Positions 38,201 through 50,200 of a stretch of 64,000 bases of DNA are shown here, piece by piece. The notes under the pieces are model-generated. The model had not been told where the DNA came from and ran no database searches. It saw only the letters and a list, made by a program, of their open reading frames with translations. The translations under genes and the position numbers were made by a program. Within the stretch, counting starts at the first letter, position 1; each line of letters begins with the position of its first letter. Source of the DNA: Balaenoptera acutorostrata (lineage: Eukaryota; Chordata; Mammalia; Artiodactyla; Balaenopteridae); the NCBI RefSeq assembly GCF_949987535.1, contig NC_080068.1:81865254-81929253 (forward strand). The letters are read 5' to 3'.

Positions 38201-41200
38201 ATGTCTCTGCATCTTTTATATTTCTGACTCAATTTCTGGCTTGTTTCTCCCAACAAAATGAACCATTGTTCTTTCATCAGAAAAAATCATACTCAATTTA
38301 CAAATGGGTCATTTCTTCATTCTCACTAAAAACTTGTACATTTTAAAAAATATGAAGTGAAACTTTTCTGCAGTTTGTGAATGGAAACCCTCTACGAATG
38401 GGGGAAATTTGTTATAATGTTGTTTTATTCCACTTATTTTATCAACCAGGAATGTATTAGTATCAGATGACAAAAACCTGAAGGATAGTTTAAATAGACA
38501 GGGATTTGTTTTAACAAATCTCTTGCTAATGCCATCAGAGAACAAGATTCTTCCTATTTTTTTTTCCCCACTCTGGCATCCTTACAGTACAAGAATTTGT
38601 CCTCAGGCTTTTCATCTCAAGGATGCTTACATTCTAAAATGGCTTTGTGCTTCTAGATGTTGTTTCCCGAGAAGATGGAAAGGAAAGGAATGAAATTCTT
38701 TTCTTTGAAGATTTGTCTTTCCACCCCCCTCCTCTTGCCCCCCAGGCCAGGAATTATTTATATTTTATTGACCATAAGTATGACATATGTTCACTCCTAG
38801 CTGCAAGGGAGATGGGAAAATAGTACTTTTGCTTTTAGCTTGTACAACAGGAGAGACAAAGAGAAGACCTGTGAATTGTTTCTTTCACGGTCTCTGCCAG
38901 AAGTGTCCTTCCTGAAAGTGGACCAATATTTTCTGCAGTCGTCTTTAGTATGGCTACTTTTTCCTAGTCATAATTTAATTTAGGAATTCAGAGCACATTT
39001 AATCTGAACCTGTTCACATAGATAATTCATTTTTCGAGGTACAGATTAATTGTATTTTTAAGGTGTGAGATGGTTTGAGAAATCAAATTCCAGAACCCTT
39101 ATGGCTAGATAATATATTGCAAACTTTAATGCTTTTAGAAGGCAGACTTTGTAGCCTTTTGAACAGTTTCTAATTTTGGTAGATCAAGCTGAACATAGTG
39201 GCTGTAGGTGCTGAACCAATGGCAGTTTTCATACGAAAATAGCATTAGAGGAGCCTTTAAAGAATCTAATTGAAGGAAGAAGAAAGTAATGAAATATTGG
39301 AAATGAGATAAAATTGTAATATAAGTAATGCTTTTGGTTGAGAGCAAATGAGGAAAATGTGACAGAGCAGAGGTAACAACGTACAGCAGAACAAAGAGTG
39401 AGCAGTCAGATGGCTTGGATTTCAGTCCCTTTCTACCAGGTACAGCCAGCCGCGCTTTCCGCGTCACTTTACTTTTTGAGCCTCGGTTTTCCCTTCTTTT
39501 TATCTAATTAGTAATTATACCAACCTCATAGTATCATCTGGCTCCCCCAACTGGAAAACGGCTGGGCACATGGTAAGGGTTAGTTCACTGTTAGTTCCCT
39601 TTACTAAATGGCTAAAGGTGAAAAAGTGCCTGACTGTTAACAGGAAGGCATATGTAGTTCAAGATCTATGTCCTAGTCAACTTGTGTTTCATGTGAAAAG
39701 ACCCTTGCTTTATTAATAGCCTGTCAAGCTTCAAATGCTATCGTGTTACCATGTATTGAAAGTGACTACCTAAAATAAAACCACTCTCAATCCATTTTTA
39801 ATGAATTAATTCCATCTTTATATGTTGTAAAATTTGATGAGGTTTATTAAATTTTAGAGAATATAAATGTACTTTCAAAATCCATATTTTTGTTTCTTTA
39901 TAATTTTTTGTTTTTCTCCAAACTAGGATTTTAAGAGTGGACTTGGTATTACCATAATTCCTATGAATGTAGCAAATGTAAAGCAAGTGGACCGAACTGT
40001 GAAACAGTCTTTTGAAATAATCACTCCCTATAGGAGTTTTAGGTAAGTTATATTTAAACATTTTTTGTTTGTACTACTACAGGAAAGCTTGAGTGATCCC
40101 CTTTTACATTGCCAGTGGTGATTTTACTTCTTATAGGACACTTAATAAAATTATGTTCTTACTTTTTCATATTGTATAATTTATTAGCCAGTATATAAAA
40201 ATGTGCCAATAGGCACATGAAAAGATGCTCAATATCACTGATTATTAGAGGTACACAAATCAAAACTACAGTGAGGTATCACCTCACACCAGTCAGAATG
40301 GTCATCATTAAAAAGTCTACAAATAATAAATGCTGGAGAGGGTGTGGAGAAAAGGGAACCCTCCTGCACTGTTGTAGGAATGTAAATTGGTGCAGCCACT
40401 ATGGAAAAGATCATGGAAGTTCCTTAAAAAACTGAAAATAGAGTTACCACATGATCCTACAATCTCACTCCTGGGCATATATCTGGAGAAAACTCTAATT
40501 TGAAAAGATACATGCACCCCGGTGTTCACTGCAGCACTATTTACAATAACCAAGACATGGAAGCAACCTAAATGTCCATGGACAGATGAGTGGGTAAAGA
40601 AGATGTGGTATATATATATACAATGGAATATTACTCAGCCATAAAAATAATGAAATCTTGCCATTTGCAGTAAAGTAGATGGACCTAGAGATTATCATAC
40701 TAAGTGAAGACAAACAAAGACAAATATCATATGATATCACTTATATGTGGAATCTTAAAAAAATGATACAAATGAACTTACTTACAAAACAGAAACAGAC
40801 TCACAGACATAGAAGACAGACTTATGGTTACCAAAGGGGATGGTAGGGAGGTAAATTCGGAATTTGGGATTAACATATACACACTACTATATACAGAATG
40901 GATAAACAACAAGTACCTACTGTATAGCACAGGAAACTATATTCAAGTACCTACGGTATAGCACAGGAAACTATATTCAATATTTTGTAATAACTTATAA
41001 TGGAAAAGAATATGAAAAAAAAGATATATATAAAACTGAATCACTCTGCTGTACACCTGAAACAAAGAAAAAAATTATGTTTTTACTTTTTCATATCGTG
41101 TAATTTATTAGCCAGTGTATAATAACACCTTGCAAAAGTGATTTGAATAATCATACAACCTGAAAGATACTAACTTCATGAGATTTGTGTAGTTTCTTTT

Positions 41201-44200
41201 TGTAATACCTCTTTTCTTAGAAGGCTTGGTGATTTTTGATCCACAAATATGTGAAAAATTACTTTATTTTGAAGGTATAAAATAAAAAGAGATATTACAT
41301 TGTCTTTAAGCTGTATTGTTATTTTGCCTCTTTTAGCCTAACCAAATACAGTCTGTCCTTTAAGAACAATCCCTAATTACAATTGCTCCATGATTTCCTA
41401 AAAGGAACCTCAGCTCAAAATGTTGCTGAATTTAATGGATCTCATAGCATGTATGATCAAATATCTTAGCATTTTGATACATGTCTTGTATTATGACACT
41501 CTGGTAATTGCTTTATTATGACAATGAAACAGAAAACTTAATGTGTGTTCTTAATATGTGTTAATAATCTGTAATGACTCTCTGGGTGCACCACTCTCCC
41601 AGCACCTCAAGGTGTTCATCACCCTGAAAGCTCTTCGAACCCTGTGGTTTGGGGGATTTTATGGAGGTTTCATTTCATAGGCAAGATTGATGAAATCCTG
41701 GGCCATTGGTGATTAACTCCACCAGCCTCTCTCTCCTTCCCAGAGGTCACGGGGTAGGGCTGGTTGAAAGTTCCAAGTCTCTAGTCACATCTTGGTCTTC
41801 TGCTGACCAGCTCCCATCCTGAAGCTGTCTAGCCTTCAGCCACAAGCTATCTCATTAGCGTATAAAGGACTTTTATCACTCAGGGTATTCCAAGGGTTTG
41901 GGGAACTATATACCAGGAACCAGGGACTAAGACCAAATATCTATTTTCCATTGTACCATATGGGCTCTGACCAATCTCTATAGAGAAGCAGAAACCACTA
42001 AGGAATTTATAAATATTATAGTGATGATGGAACCATGAAGTGATTCAAAAAATATAATCCATGTAGGCCACTCAATTTCTTTATAGATTATGTAGAAAAT
42101 GTTAATCCTCTGTTGTTTTCATTGTATCTCAAAGCAGTTTCATCTTCAGAACAGACAGTTTCAGTGTAAAGCATCATTTTGGGGTCATTGACTGAGTTTG
42201 GAGCACTATATGCAGCACATTTTCTGGCACATTATAAGTACTCAGTAAATATTTCTTGAAAGAGTGAACTGATGTTTTAATGTTTTATTCCTTCACTCAG
42301 GCACCCAGTAAACACTAAGAATTACATGGCTAAAACTGAGTTAGAATTCTGTTAGAATAGTAATCACTTAAAACTTTTTCGATTTCTCAGTTTCTTAAAG
42401 CCATCTGGACATTCTTCTATTTTAAAAACAAGAATCTATTTTTAAGACAAAAAAATCAAAATTTCTCGTGGGTGTTTTTGATAACTTAGTTTCAGACTAT
42501 GGCTTATTTTCTTGGCAAAATAAGCCAATAGTCCTGAAACTCTGCCAGCCTCTTATTGATTATTATGTAACCACTGCTTAGGAAGCATGACTTCTCTTTT
42601 AAGCTTTTGACCTAACAAGGTGATTTTTATATCCTGGTCAGAAAAATGTGTATGTTAATTTTGGTTCAAGATAGGTAAACCAAGTCATAAGCAATGTGGA
42701 CAGTTAAAGGAAAAAAAATAGGTTTCTCAATGAGATGATTTTTAACAGAAAAGACTCCAGCCGCCTGGAAGGCATATTTTTCACCAGCTGTTTAATTTAT
42801 GAGTGAAATGAATATGCAAACTGAACATACTGCTTAATTGGCCTTTACAAGGGAGATCGATAATGCAGAAACGTTAATTGTTTCAGCTTTACAGCCGAGT
42901 CTGAAAAAGAGAAACAAGAGTGGATTGAAGCTGTGCAGCAATCGATAGCAGAAACTCTCTCTGATTATGAAGTAGCTGAGAAGATTTGGTTCAATGAGTC
43001 CAACAGGAGCTGTGCAGATTGTAAAGCCCCAAATCCTGACTGGGCATCCATCAATCTCTGTGTTGTCATCTGTAAGAAGTGTGCAGGTAATTAGTGATAA
43101 GTTACGCGCATCACTGTTTGGTGGCAGATTGGCACTGAATGTTCTTTAGTGTCGTATATACTGTGTCCCAGCTAACGGCTATGAAAAATAAAAACAGAGA
43201 AAACTTATTACATTTAAATCAAATTTAGAAATATCATTCTAAACTTCTCTTATGCATGACTTAGATATAAAAATTGATTTTTAAGCATGTAATCATTTTT
43301 TTGTGCCTACTGGCCCATGTATGGATTTTAAAAAGACAATGCTGAAATTTTTAGGTTTTGGATGAATGTGTTTCAGAATGCACCCTGAACACGCTTGCTC
43401 TTCGTATGATTTGTCCCTTTTTCCTCAGTCATATTTTGTAAGATCTATTTTTCACATCAATCTGCTCTGCGCTCTAATCTTGGTTCACCAGATCTGGTAT
43501 CTCTTATAATGAGAATTTTTATATAGAAGCATTTTCCAGGTGTATTGAAGTTTATGAAAGTAACCAGTACTGTGACTCATTTTTGTCTTGTGATCTTATA
43601 CCTTACAAACTATTTGACAGCTCCTTGTATTTGGGAGGTAAGACAGCTGTCCAAGTGAGTAGAGGGAATGGACCCTAGCTTAGGTATGCGACCATGGAGG
43701 TCTTGGAAAAAGTTAGCTACAACCTAAACATTCCTTCAGCTTTTCAGCTCTACCAGGTACTGTGCTGGTCCTGGGAATTAAAATGATCTGTAAGACAAGA
43801 CATGACATTTCCTGCACAAATATATAAATAGTAATTTCAATAGAGTGTGATAAGGGCAGGAATAGAGTTGAGCACAGGTTTCATTGAGAGAATGCAGAGG
43901 AAGAGCACCTCAGAGCAAAGACAGGACAGCTGCTTCAAGCCCTTCAGACTTTTCTAGAGCTCTGCGCTACCACATTTCTCATCACACTGAGGTAGATGTC
44001 CTCATGAGCTAATCACCTACATCAATAGCAACAATAAAAAGCATCATTTAACCCTCCTTGACTTTGTATTTTTTCCTCACCTCTTCTCCTCTCCAGTCTC
44101 ATTGGAAGAGATAGCGTTTGTGTTGTCTAAGGCTGCTCTGTCTACGTATGTTCTCTTCCTTTCCTCTCTTCTCAGGATCCTCACCCTGTCACTTATTCAC

Positions 44201-47200
44201 TCTCTGTGTAAGTACAGTTGGTCCTCCATATTCACGGTTCTACATCAAACAACTGGGGATCAATAATATTTGAAAAAAAAAATTTACAGGAAGTTCAAAA
44301 AAGCAAAATTTGAATTTGCATTTACCAGCAACTATTACATAACATTTTATTGTATTAGGTATTAAAAGTAATCTAGACATGAATTAAAGTATACGAGGAT
44401 GTGTGTGGGTTATATGCAGATACTATGGCCATTTTATACAAGGGATTTGAACATCCTCGGATTTTGGTATCTGTGGGTGGTCCTGGTACCAATCCGAGAT
44501 ACCGAGGGGCAACTGTATTCAACTATGGTTTATTTGGTTCAGCATATAAACTTGCATAATTCTGTTAACACCAGCTTTCTGAAAACTTACTATTCTCTTA
44601 CGTGTCATTCTCTCTTCCTTTTTCCTTTCATAGACAAGATACTTTCAAGCGTAGTGGTCTGCACAGGTTTTCTTCATTTCTTTAACTTCCTAGTGTATCT
44701 TCAGCATCCTGTAATCAGTCTTTGTTTCTCTCACCTCCAGTAAAAATATTTTAGCAGTGTATTTTACCTCTCAGTTTCTGTGTGGTCAGTTCCTATCTTC
44801 ACTGCCTTCTCTGCAGTATTTGACACTCTTGACCAATCTGTCTCTCAGTGACTTTCCATCCTCCCACAACTTCTGACACACCATTTCCTCTTAGTGTGCT
44901 CTTACTACTCTGGTCATCCTTTTCCAGGTTACTTTTCCTTTGCCTGCTCCTAAAATATGTGTGTTCCCTTGGATTATATCCTAAGCTGTCTTTCACTCTG
45001 ATGTTCCTCAGTGAGGTTGTCATTTGAATTCAATACTCATTTTTAAGCAGGGGATTCTCACTCTGTTGGAAACTCTACTCTTATAGCTCCTGCTAGATTC
45101 TCAACTTGGATTTGCCCAAGATACCTCAAAATTAACATGATAAAATGGAGCTCTCATTGCTGCCCAGCTCATTACATTAAACTGTATATTCTCCTATATT
45201 CCAAATCTTAGTCAGAAGCAATACTATCTACCCTACACTGAAGCCTAAACCTTGAGAGACCCTCTTGACCCTTCCTCTTTCCTTAAAGCCCACCAGGTCC
45301 CATCAGTTTTATCTTCTGAATATCTCTAAATCTGTTCTCCACATTGTTTCTTTTCCTGCTGCCTCAACTCAGATTCTTTCCTAGGCTACTCCAGCATCCC
45401 TTCTTCCTGCATGCTTTCGAGCTTGACTCCTTTTGGTATTGCCTTTCTGTAGTCTCCATAAGTGCAAACCTATGCAGATTCTTGCCATGGGAATTCTAGG
45501 GCTTTGTGCTCTGAGTAGTTTCCTTCTCAAAGAATGGAGGAAAGGAACCTATGTAATGTAGAGAGAGGAATGAGAGGAATGAGCTTTCTCATGCGCATTA
45601 GGCAAAAGGTCCTTAAGATCAAGGATGATGTCTTATATACCTTTTTTCTATCTCAGCTTAGAAAGAGTCTGACATACGCCTGAATGCCCAGTAATGGCTG
45701 AATGATGATTTATACAGCAGAATTAAATTGATTATGATAGAATGCTGGGCATTCTCTTCCAGGCATAATAGTAGAATAAAGAATCGACTTTAGATTTTTA
45801 AGTAGGCATTTATTACAGTTGTAGCTAGTTTTTTTTAAGAGTAAAGGGATGATATCTGTATTCACTCACATATGTGTAATTTACACAGACCCATTATAAA
45901 ATGTTTTCAGTGACCTACAATTTCTAGTTAATTACCAATGAAAAAAATATATATACGTACATACATACATGCACACATACATGCATATGCATGCACACAT
46001 ATACACACATGTACATGTATACACACTTTTTAAAAGTGTAATTTTATACCAGTACAGGGTGGTGATGGTGATTTCTGTTATCTTCATTGTGGTTGGTTAT
46101 GATTCCTGTATGATTACCACCACTACTGTAGGGTGGAAAGTAGGTATTGGTTTAAGTTCAAAAGATATATTAATCCACACATGCCTATACACGTACATAT
46201 ATACTTTTCTTTTTAAAGGTAAAATACGTTTACATACAAACTCAAATAGAAATAAATTGTTTTTTGACTTCAGGGCAACATAGATCTTTAGGACCAAAAG
46301 ATTCCAAGGTTAGAAGTCTGAAAATGGATGCCAGCATTTGGAGCAATGAACTCATTGAGGTGAGTCCGACTTGACTGTGGTGGTGGTCAGCAGAGGTCCA
46401 GGAGGAGGTGTGCAGTGGGGTGGTGTGGTTGCTTTAAGAGCTCTCTGATCAAGTTCTCACCACATTATAAAAATGGCTTATAGCCTGTTTGATAGTAGTA
46501 ACTTTCTACTTTAACTTTCCGAATGCTTCCTAAATGAGACAGTTATTTTAAGAATAAAAAATACAAGGAGCTTTAATAGTAATAACTACTCTTAAAGGCT
46601 TGGCAGCTTTTTCTTAAGCCAGAATTGACATTCTTTCTTTTTAACCCAGCATGGATAAAATATCAGAAAAGTGAATGAAAACATTTGGCAAAATCGACTA
46701 TTCTTTATCTTGGCCATGCTCTGTCACTAACTGAGATCATGTCTAACTTGCTGTCTCCTGTATCCATTCTCTGCTCAGGTGTCTGTACCACTCTCAACCA
46801 TGTTAGCCCACCTACTCAGCCATTTTAAATGAATCTGTCTCAATGTGAGCTACCTTCAAAAAGTAACATATATACTACCAAATGTAAAATAGATAGCTAG
46901 TGGGAAGCAGCCGCATAGCACAGGGAGATCAGCTCGGTGCTTTGTGACCACCTAGAGGGGTGGGATAGGGAGGGAGGGAGACGCAAGAGGGAGGGGATAT
47001 GGGGATATACGTATATGTATAGCCGATTTACTTTGTTATAAAGCAGAAACTAACACACCATTGAAAAGCAATTATACTCCAATAAAGATGTTAAAAAAAA
47101 AAAGTAATAATGCTTTTGCTGCAATTTGCGTTGCTTGCAGTTTCTTTTCTAGCTAATCTTTTACCATTATTACGAGCAGCTAGACTATTTAAAATAGAAA

Positions 47201-50200
47201 TAGTATCTGCTTTCACACTCCATCTTCTGGAAAAAGTTGGGTCTTGTATTTTGCATATTTTATACCAAGCTATGCTTTAATTTGTCATGTGAGTCAGTTT
47301 TCTGCAGATTCAAATACATTTTGTGAATTGATATGTTTTATAATTTCTTTTTGATAATTCAGCTTTTTATTGTCATTGGAAACAAAAGAGCTAATGACTT
47401 TTGGGCTGGTAGTCTTCAAAAAGATGAAGAATTACATGTGGACTCTCCAGTAGAAAAGAGAAAAAACTTTATCACTCAGAAATACAAAGAAGGAAGATTC
47501 AGAAAAACCCTTTGGGCATCTCTTACCAAGGAAGAATTAAATAAGGTAACCAATGAAATGTAACAAAAGACATGGATGTTAAGGTCTATTTAAATATATG
47601 CCAAGAGTTTTGAAAAAAAGTTTAAAAATTTTTTCGCTATTGCATAAAATTATTGTTTAATTTTATTTCCTCTTGTGAGATTGTGCCATTGGGTTTTTTC
47701 CCTTCATTTCACTTGAGGATTCGTTATCAATAGCGAATAAACTTCTGTCCCTAACTGAAGTTTCTATCTGACATAGGCCCACACCATTTAAAACTTTGAC
47801 AACTTTCCCCATTTTAGGGACAGGATACTGAACATAACTTCAGCCGGTACATTGTTGACTTGGTATCACCAAAATTAACTTCATTTACTCAATTAATTTA
47901 TTTTTAAAAGCAGTAGTTTGTTTAGTGCCATTGATTTGAAGTGTCGTTTGCCTTTGGTTGAGTCATTCCAGGTCTTCTTGTGACCATTTTATGTTGCCCT
48001 TTTGGCAAAGAATTTGTTAAGCATCCTGCCCCCCTTTCCTTTATTGATTTTTGTGTTTGTTGCTTGTGCTTTTGGTGTCATATCCAAAACATCATTGCCA
48101 ATACTGCTGTCAGAGAGCTTACCACTTATGTTTTCTTCTAGAAGTTTTATGGTATCAGGTCTTATGTTTAAGTCTTTAATACATTTCAAATTAGAGTGGT
48201 GTAAGGTAGGGGTCCAATTTCATTTTTTTGTTTTTCACACCTAGTTACTCAGTTTCCCATCATTTGTTGAAGAGACTATCCTTTCTCCATTGAGTGTTCG
48301 TGGTGAATAGATATTTATTGCACACTCACTCATTGCTGAATTCATTTTTAGGTTCTGGGGTACAGTTGTAGTAAACAGTAGATGTGATTCTTTTATTCAT
48401 GAGAGTGATCTGCACGCAGGGGAGACTGACCATAAACAGCTGCATGCCAATAAATATACCATAGCAAATGCAGCACACTGTGAAGGAAAAGAATAGGGTA
48501 ATGAGAGAGAGAATAAGAGGAAATACACGGGATTAGATTGTGAGAGCAGTCAGAGGCTATATCCCAGTGGAGGGATGTTAGCTGTTTCACTTTCCAATAT
48601 CCTCATTTTGCAGGTGCAGAAAAACTAAGACCTGGAGATGAGAAGGAATTGCCCAAAATCACCTAGCAAATTAGTACAGTCAGGTACAAGAATTTAGGCT
48701 TCTTGATTCTGATGTGAAGGAAATTGGAGAGGTTAGCTAGACCATGGTAGAAAAGATAAGTACTCTTTTAGTAGTAGACCCTCTAGGCTGGAGATGTGAA
48801 TGTGTCCTGGGACTTCTTGGTTATACACTGTTCTCTGAGCTGCCCATTGGGATAATCAACGAGTGATTGTCCTGAAGTTGCATTACAGAGAGCATCTGTC
48901 CAGGTGCACCATGTCAGGAAGGAGGAATATGGTGAACCCAAGGCTAAGAAGTCAGACGGAATCAGGGTGCCAAATCAGAGAGTTCAGAAGCAAATGGAAA
49001 GCCAGTAAAGTGAGGAAGCAAGAAGAGGGGATGGGAAAAGTTGTGAAGGGAGCTTATTATTTCAAAGGAAAAAAAATCAGGTTCCAGGAGTTTTACTGTT
49101 TGTACAATGATGATGTATATCATGTCAATCATGTCTTATTGTGTCTTGCTTGCTGTTCCTCCTCCCTACCTATACCCCCTTCCAAAAGGAAATTTGTACA
49201 CAAATCCTGAATTTGTACACATCTTTCAAATTCCCAAAGCATAACAGTAATTTAAAGATTCCTCACATCCCAATTGCTCTGGAAAATATAGACATATATG
49301 CATACAACATTCATATGACATAACAAAACATTTAGTGGATACTTTATTACTACATTTGAAATATTTTGAATTTTCTGAGCATCAGCCATTGTCATAGTAT
49401 GTAAACATACAAAATATCTTCCATGGCAAATATGACGGATTTGAAGATTTGGAACATCACAGGAACAAAACAATGAATTGAGATTTGGACATCTTCGGTT
49501 GAAATTTAAATTCATGCAAAGCAGGCCATTTTTGTCTGTTGGTTAATTCAGGGCATAATGATTATTAGATTTATTAGTTAAAAAGGAATACAGGGGGCTT
49601 CCCTGGTGGCACAGTGATTAAGAATCCACCTGCCAATGCAGGGGACACGGGTTCGAGCCTTGCACCTGGAAGATCCCACATGCCACGGAGCAGCTTGAGC
49701 CCGCGTGCCGCAACTAATGAAGCCCATGCGCCTAGAGCCCGTGCTCCACAGCAAAAGAAGCCACCGCAATGAGAAGGCCGCGCACCACAACGAAGAGTAG
49801 CCCCCGCTCGCTGCAACTAAAGAAAGCCCACGCGCAGCAACGAAGACTCAACACAGCCAAAAATAATAAATAAAAAAAAAAAAAAAAAAAAGGAATACAG
49901 ACTTCCTCTCATAAATGAATTGGCAGACTTTCACACATTTTAATAGCTAGAATCATATTTTCTTCACTTAAAAATTGTATTTTCTTTTATTGACCAGGCT
50001 CTGTGTGCTGCTGTGGTGAAACCAGATGTTCTGGAGACAATGGCTTTGCTGTTCAGTGGAGCAGATGTCATGTGTGCAACAGGCGACCCTGAGCATAGCA
50101 CCCCCTATCTGCTGGCCAAGAAGGCGGGGCAGAGTCTGCAAATGGAATTTCTCTACCATAACAAATTCTCAGGTGAGTCCCTATCCCTTCACTGGCCTGA

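Larger units (their letters stand above)
28563..39926 (+). other. Intron of ARAP2 (11.4 kb)
   Basis: A phase 0 intron. It holds MIR copies (29975-30225, 31440-31620, 35595-35740, 36195-36365, 39395-39620), MER5A-like pieces (31625-31745, 37065-37260), L2 scraps (30305-30440, 33195-33610) and two minus-strand CHR SINEs (33851-34140, 35267-35571). Stretches 28570-29970 (with a CA-rich tract near 29035-29080), 31750-33190, 34160-35240 and 37270-39390 hold no recognised gene. 38430-38900 resembles an old interspersed repeat I cannot name. Confidence 0.85.
40043..42886 (+). other. Intron of ARAP2 with L1 insertion
   Basis: A phase 2 intron of 2.8 kb. A truncated L1 (40199-41070) with a very long target duplication fills the first third. 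41570-41965 resembles an old mammalian repeat that I recognise by phrasing but cannot assign. 42190-42285 looks like an L2 3' end. Nothing else was recognised. Confidence 0.85.
43087..46273 (+). other. Intron of ARAP2 with nested L2/MER2
   Basis: A phase 1 intron of 3.2 kb. It holds a small L2 piece (43740-43930), a long L2 relic (about 44040-45500) split by a MER2 DNA transposon (44215-44515), and an alternating purine-pyrimidine ATAC/CACATG tract near 45945-46025. Nothing else was recognised. Confidence 0.85.
47546..49997 (+). other. Intron of ARAP2
   Basis: A phase 0 intron of 2.5 kb. It contains an old L1 fragment on the minus strand (about 48030-48305), an L2 piece (48310-48560), a MIR (48590-48715) and a CHR SINE (49594-49887) close to the acceptor. 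48720-49560 shows nothing recognisable. Confidence 0.85.
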
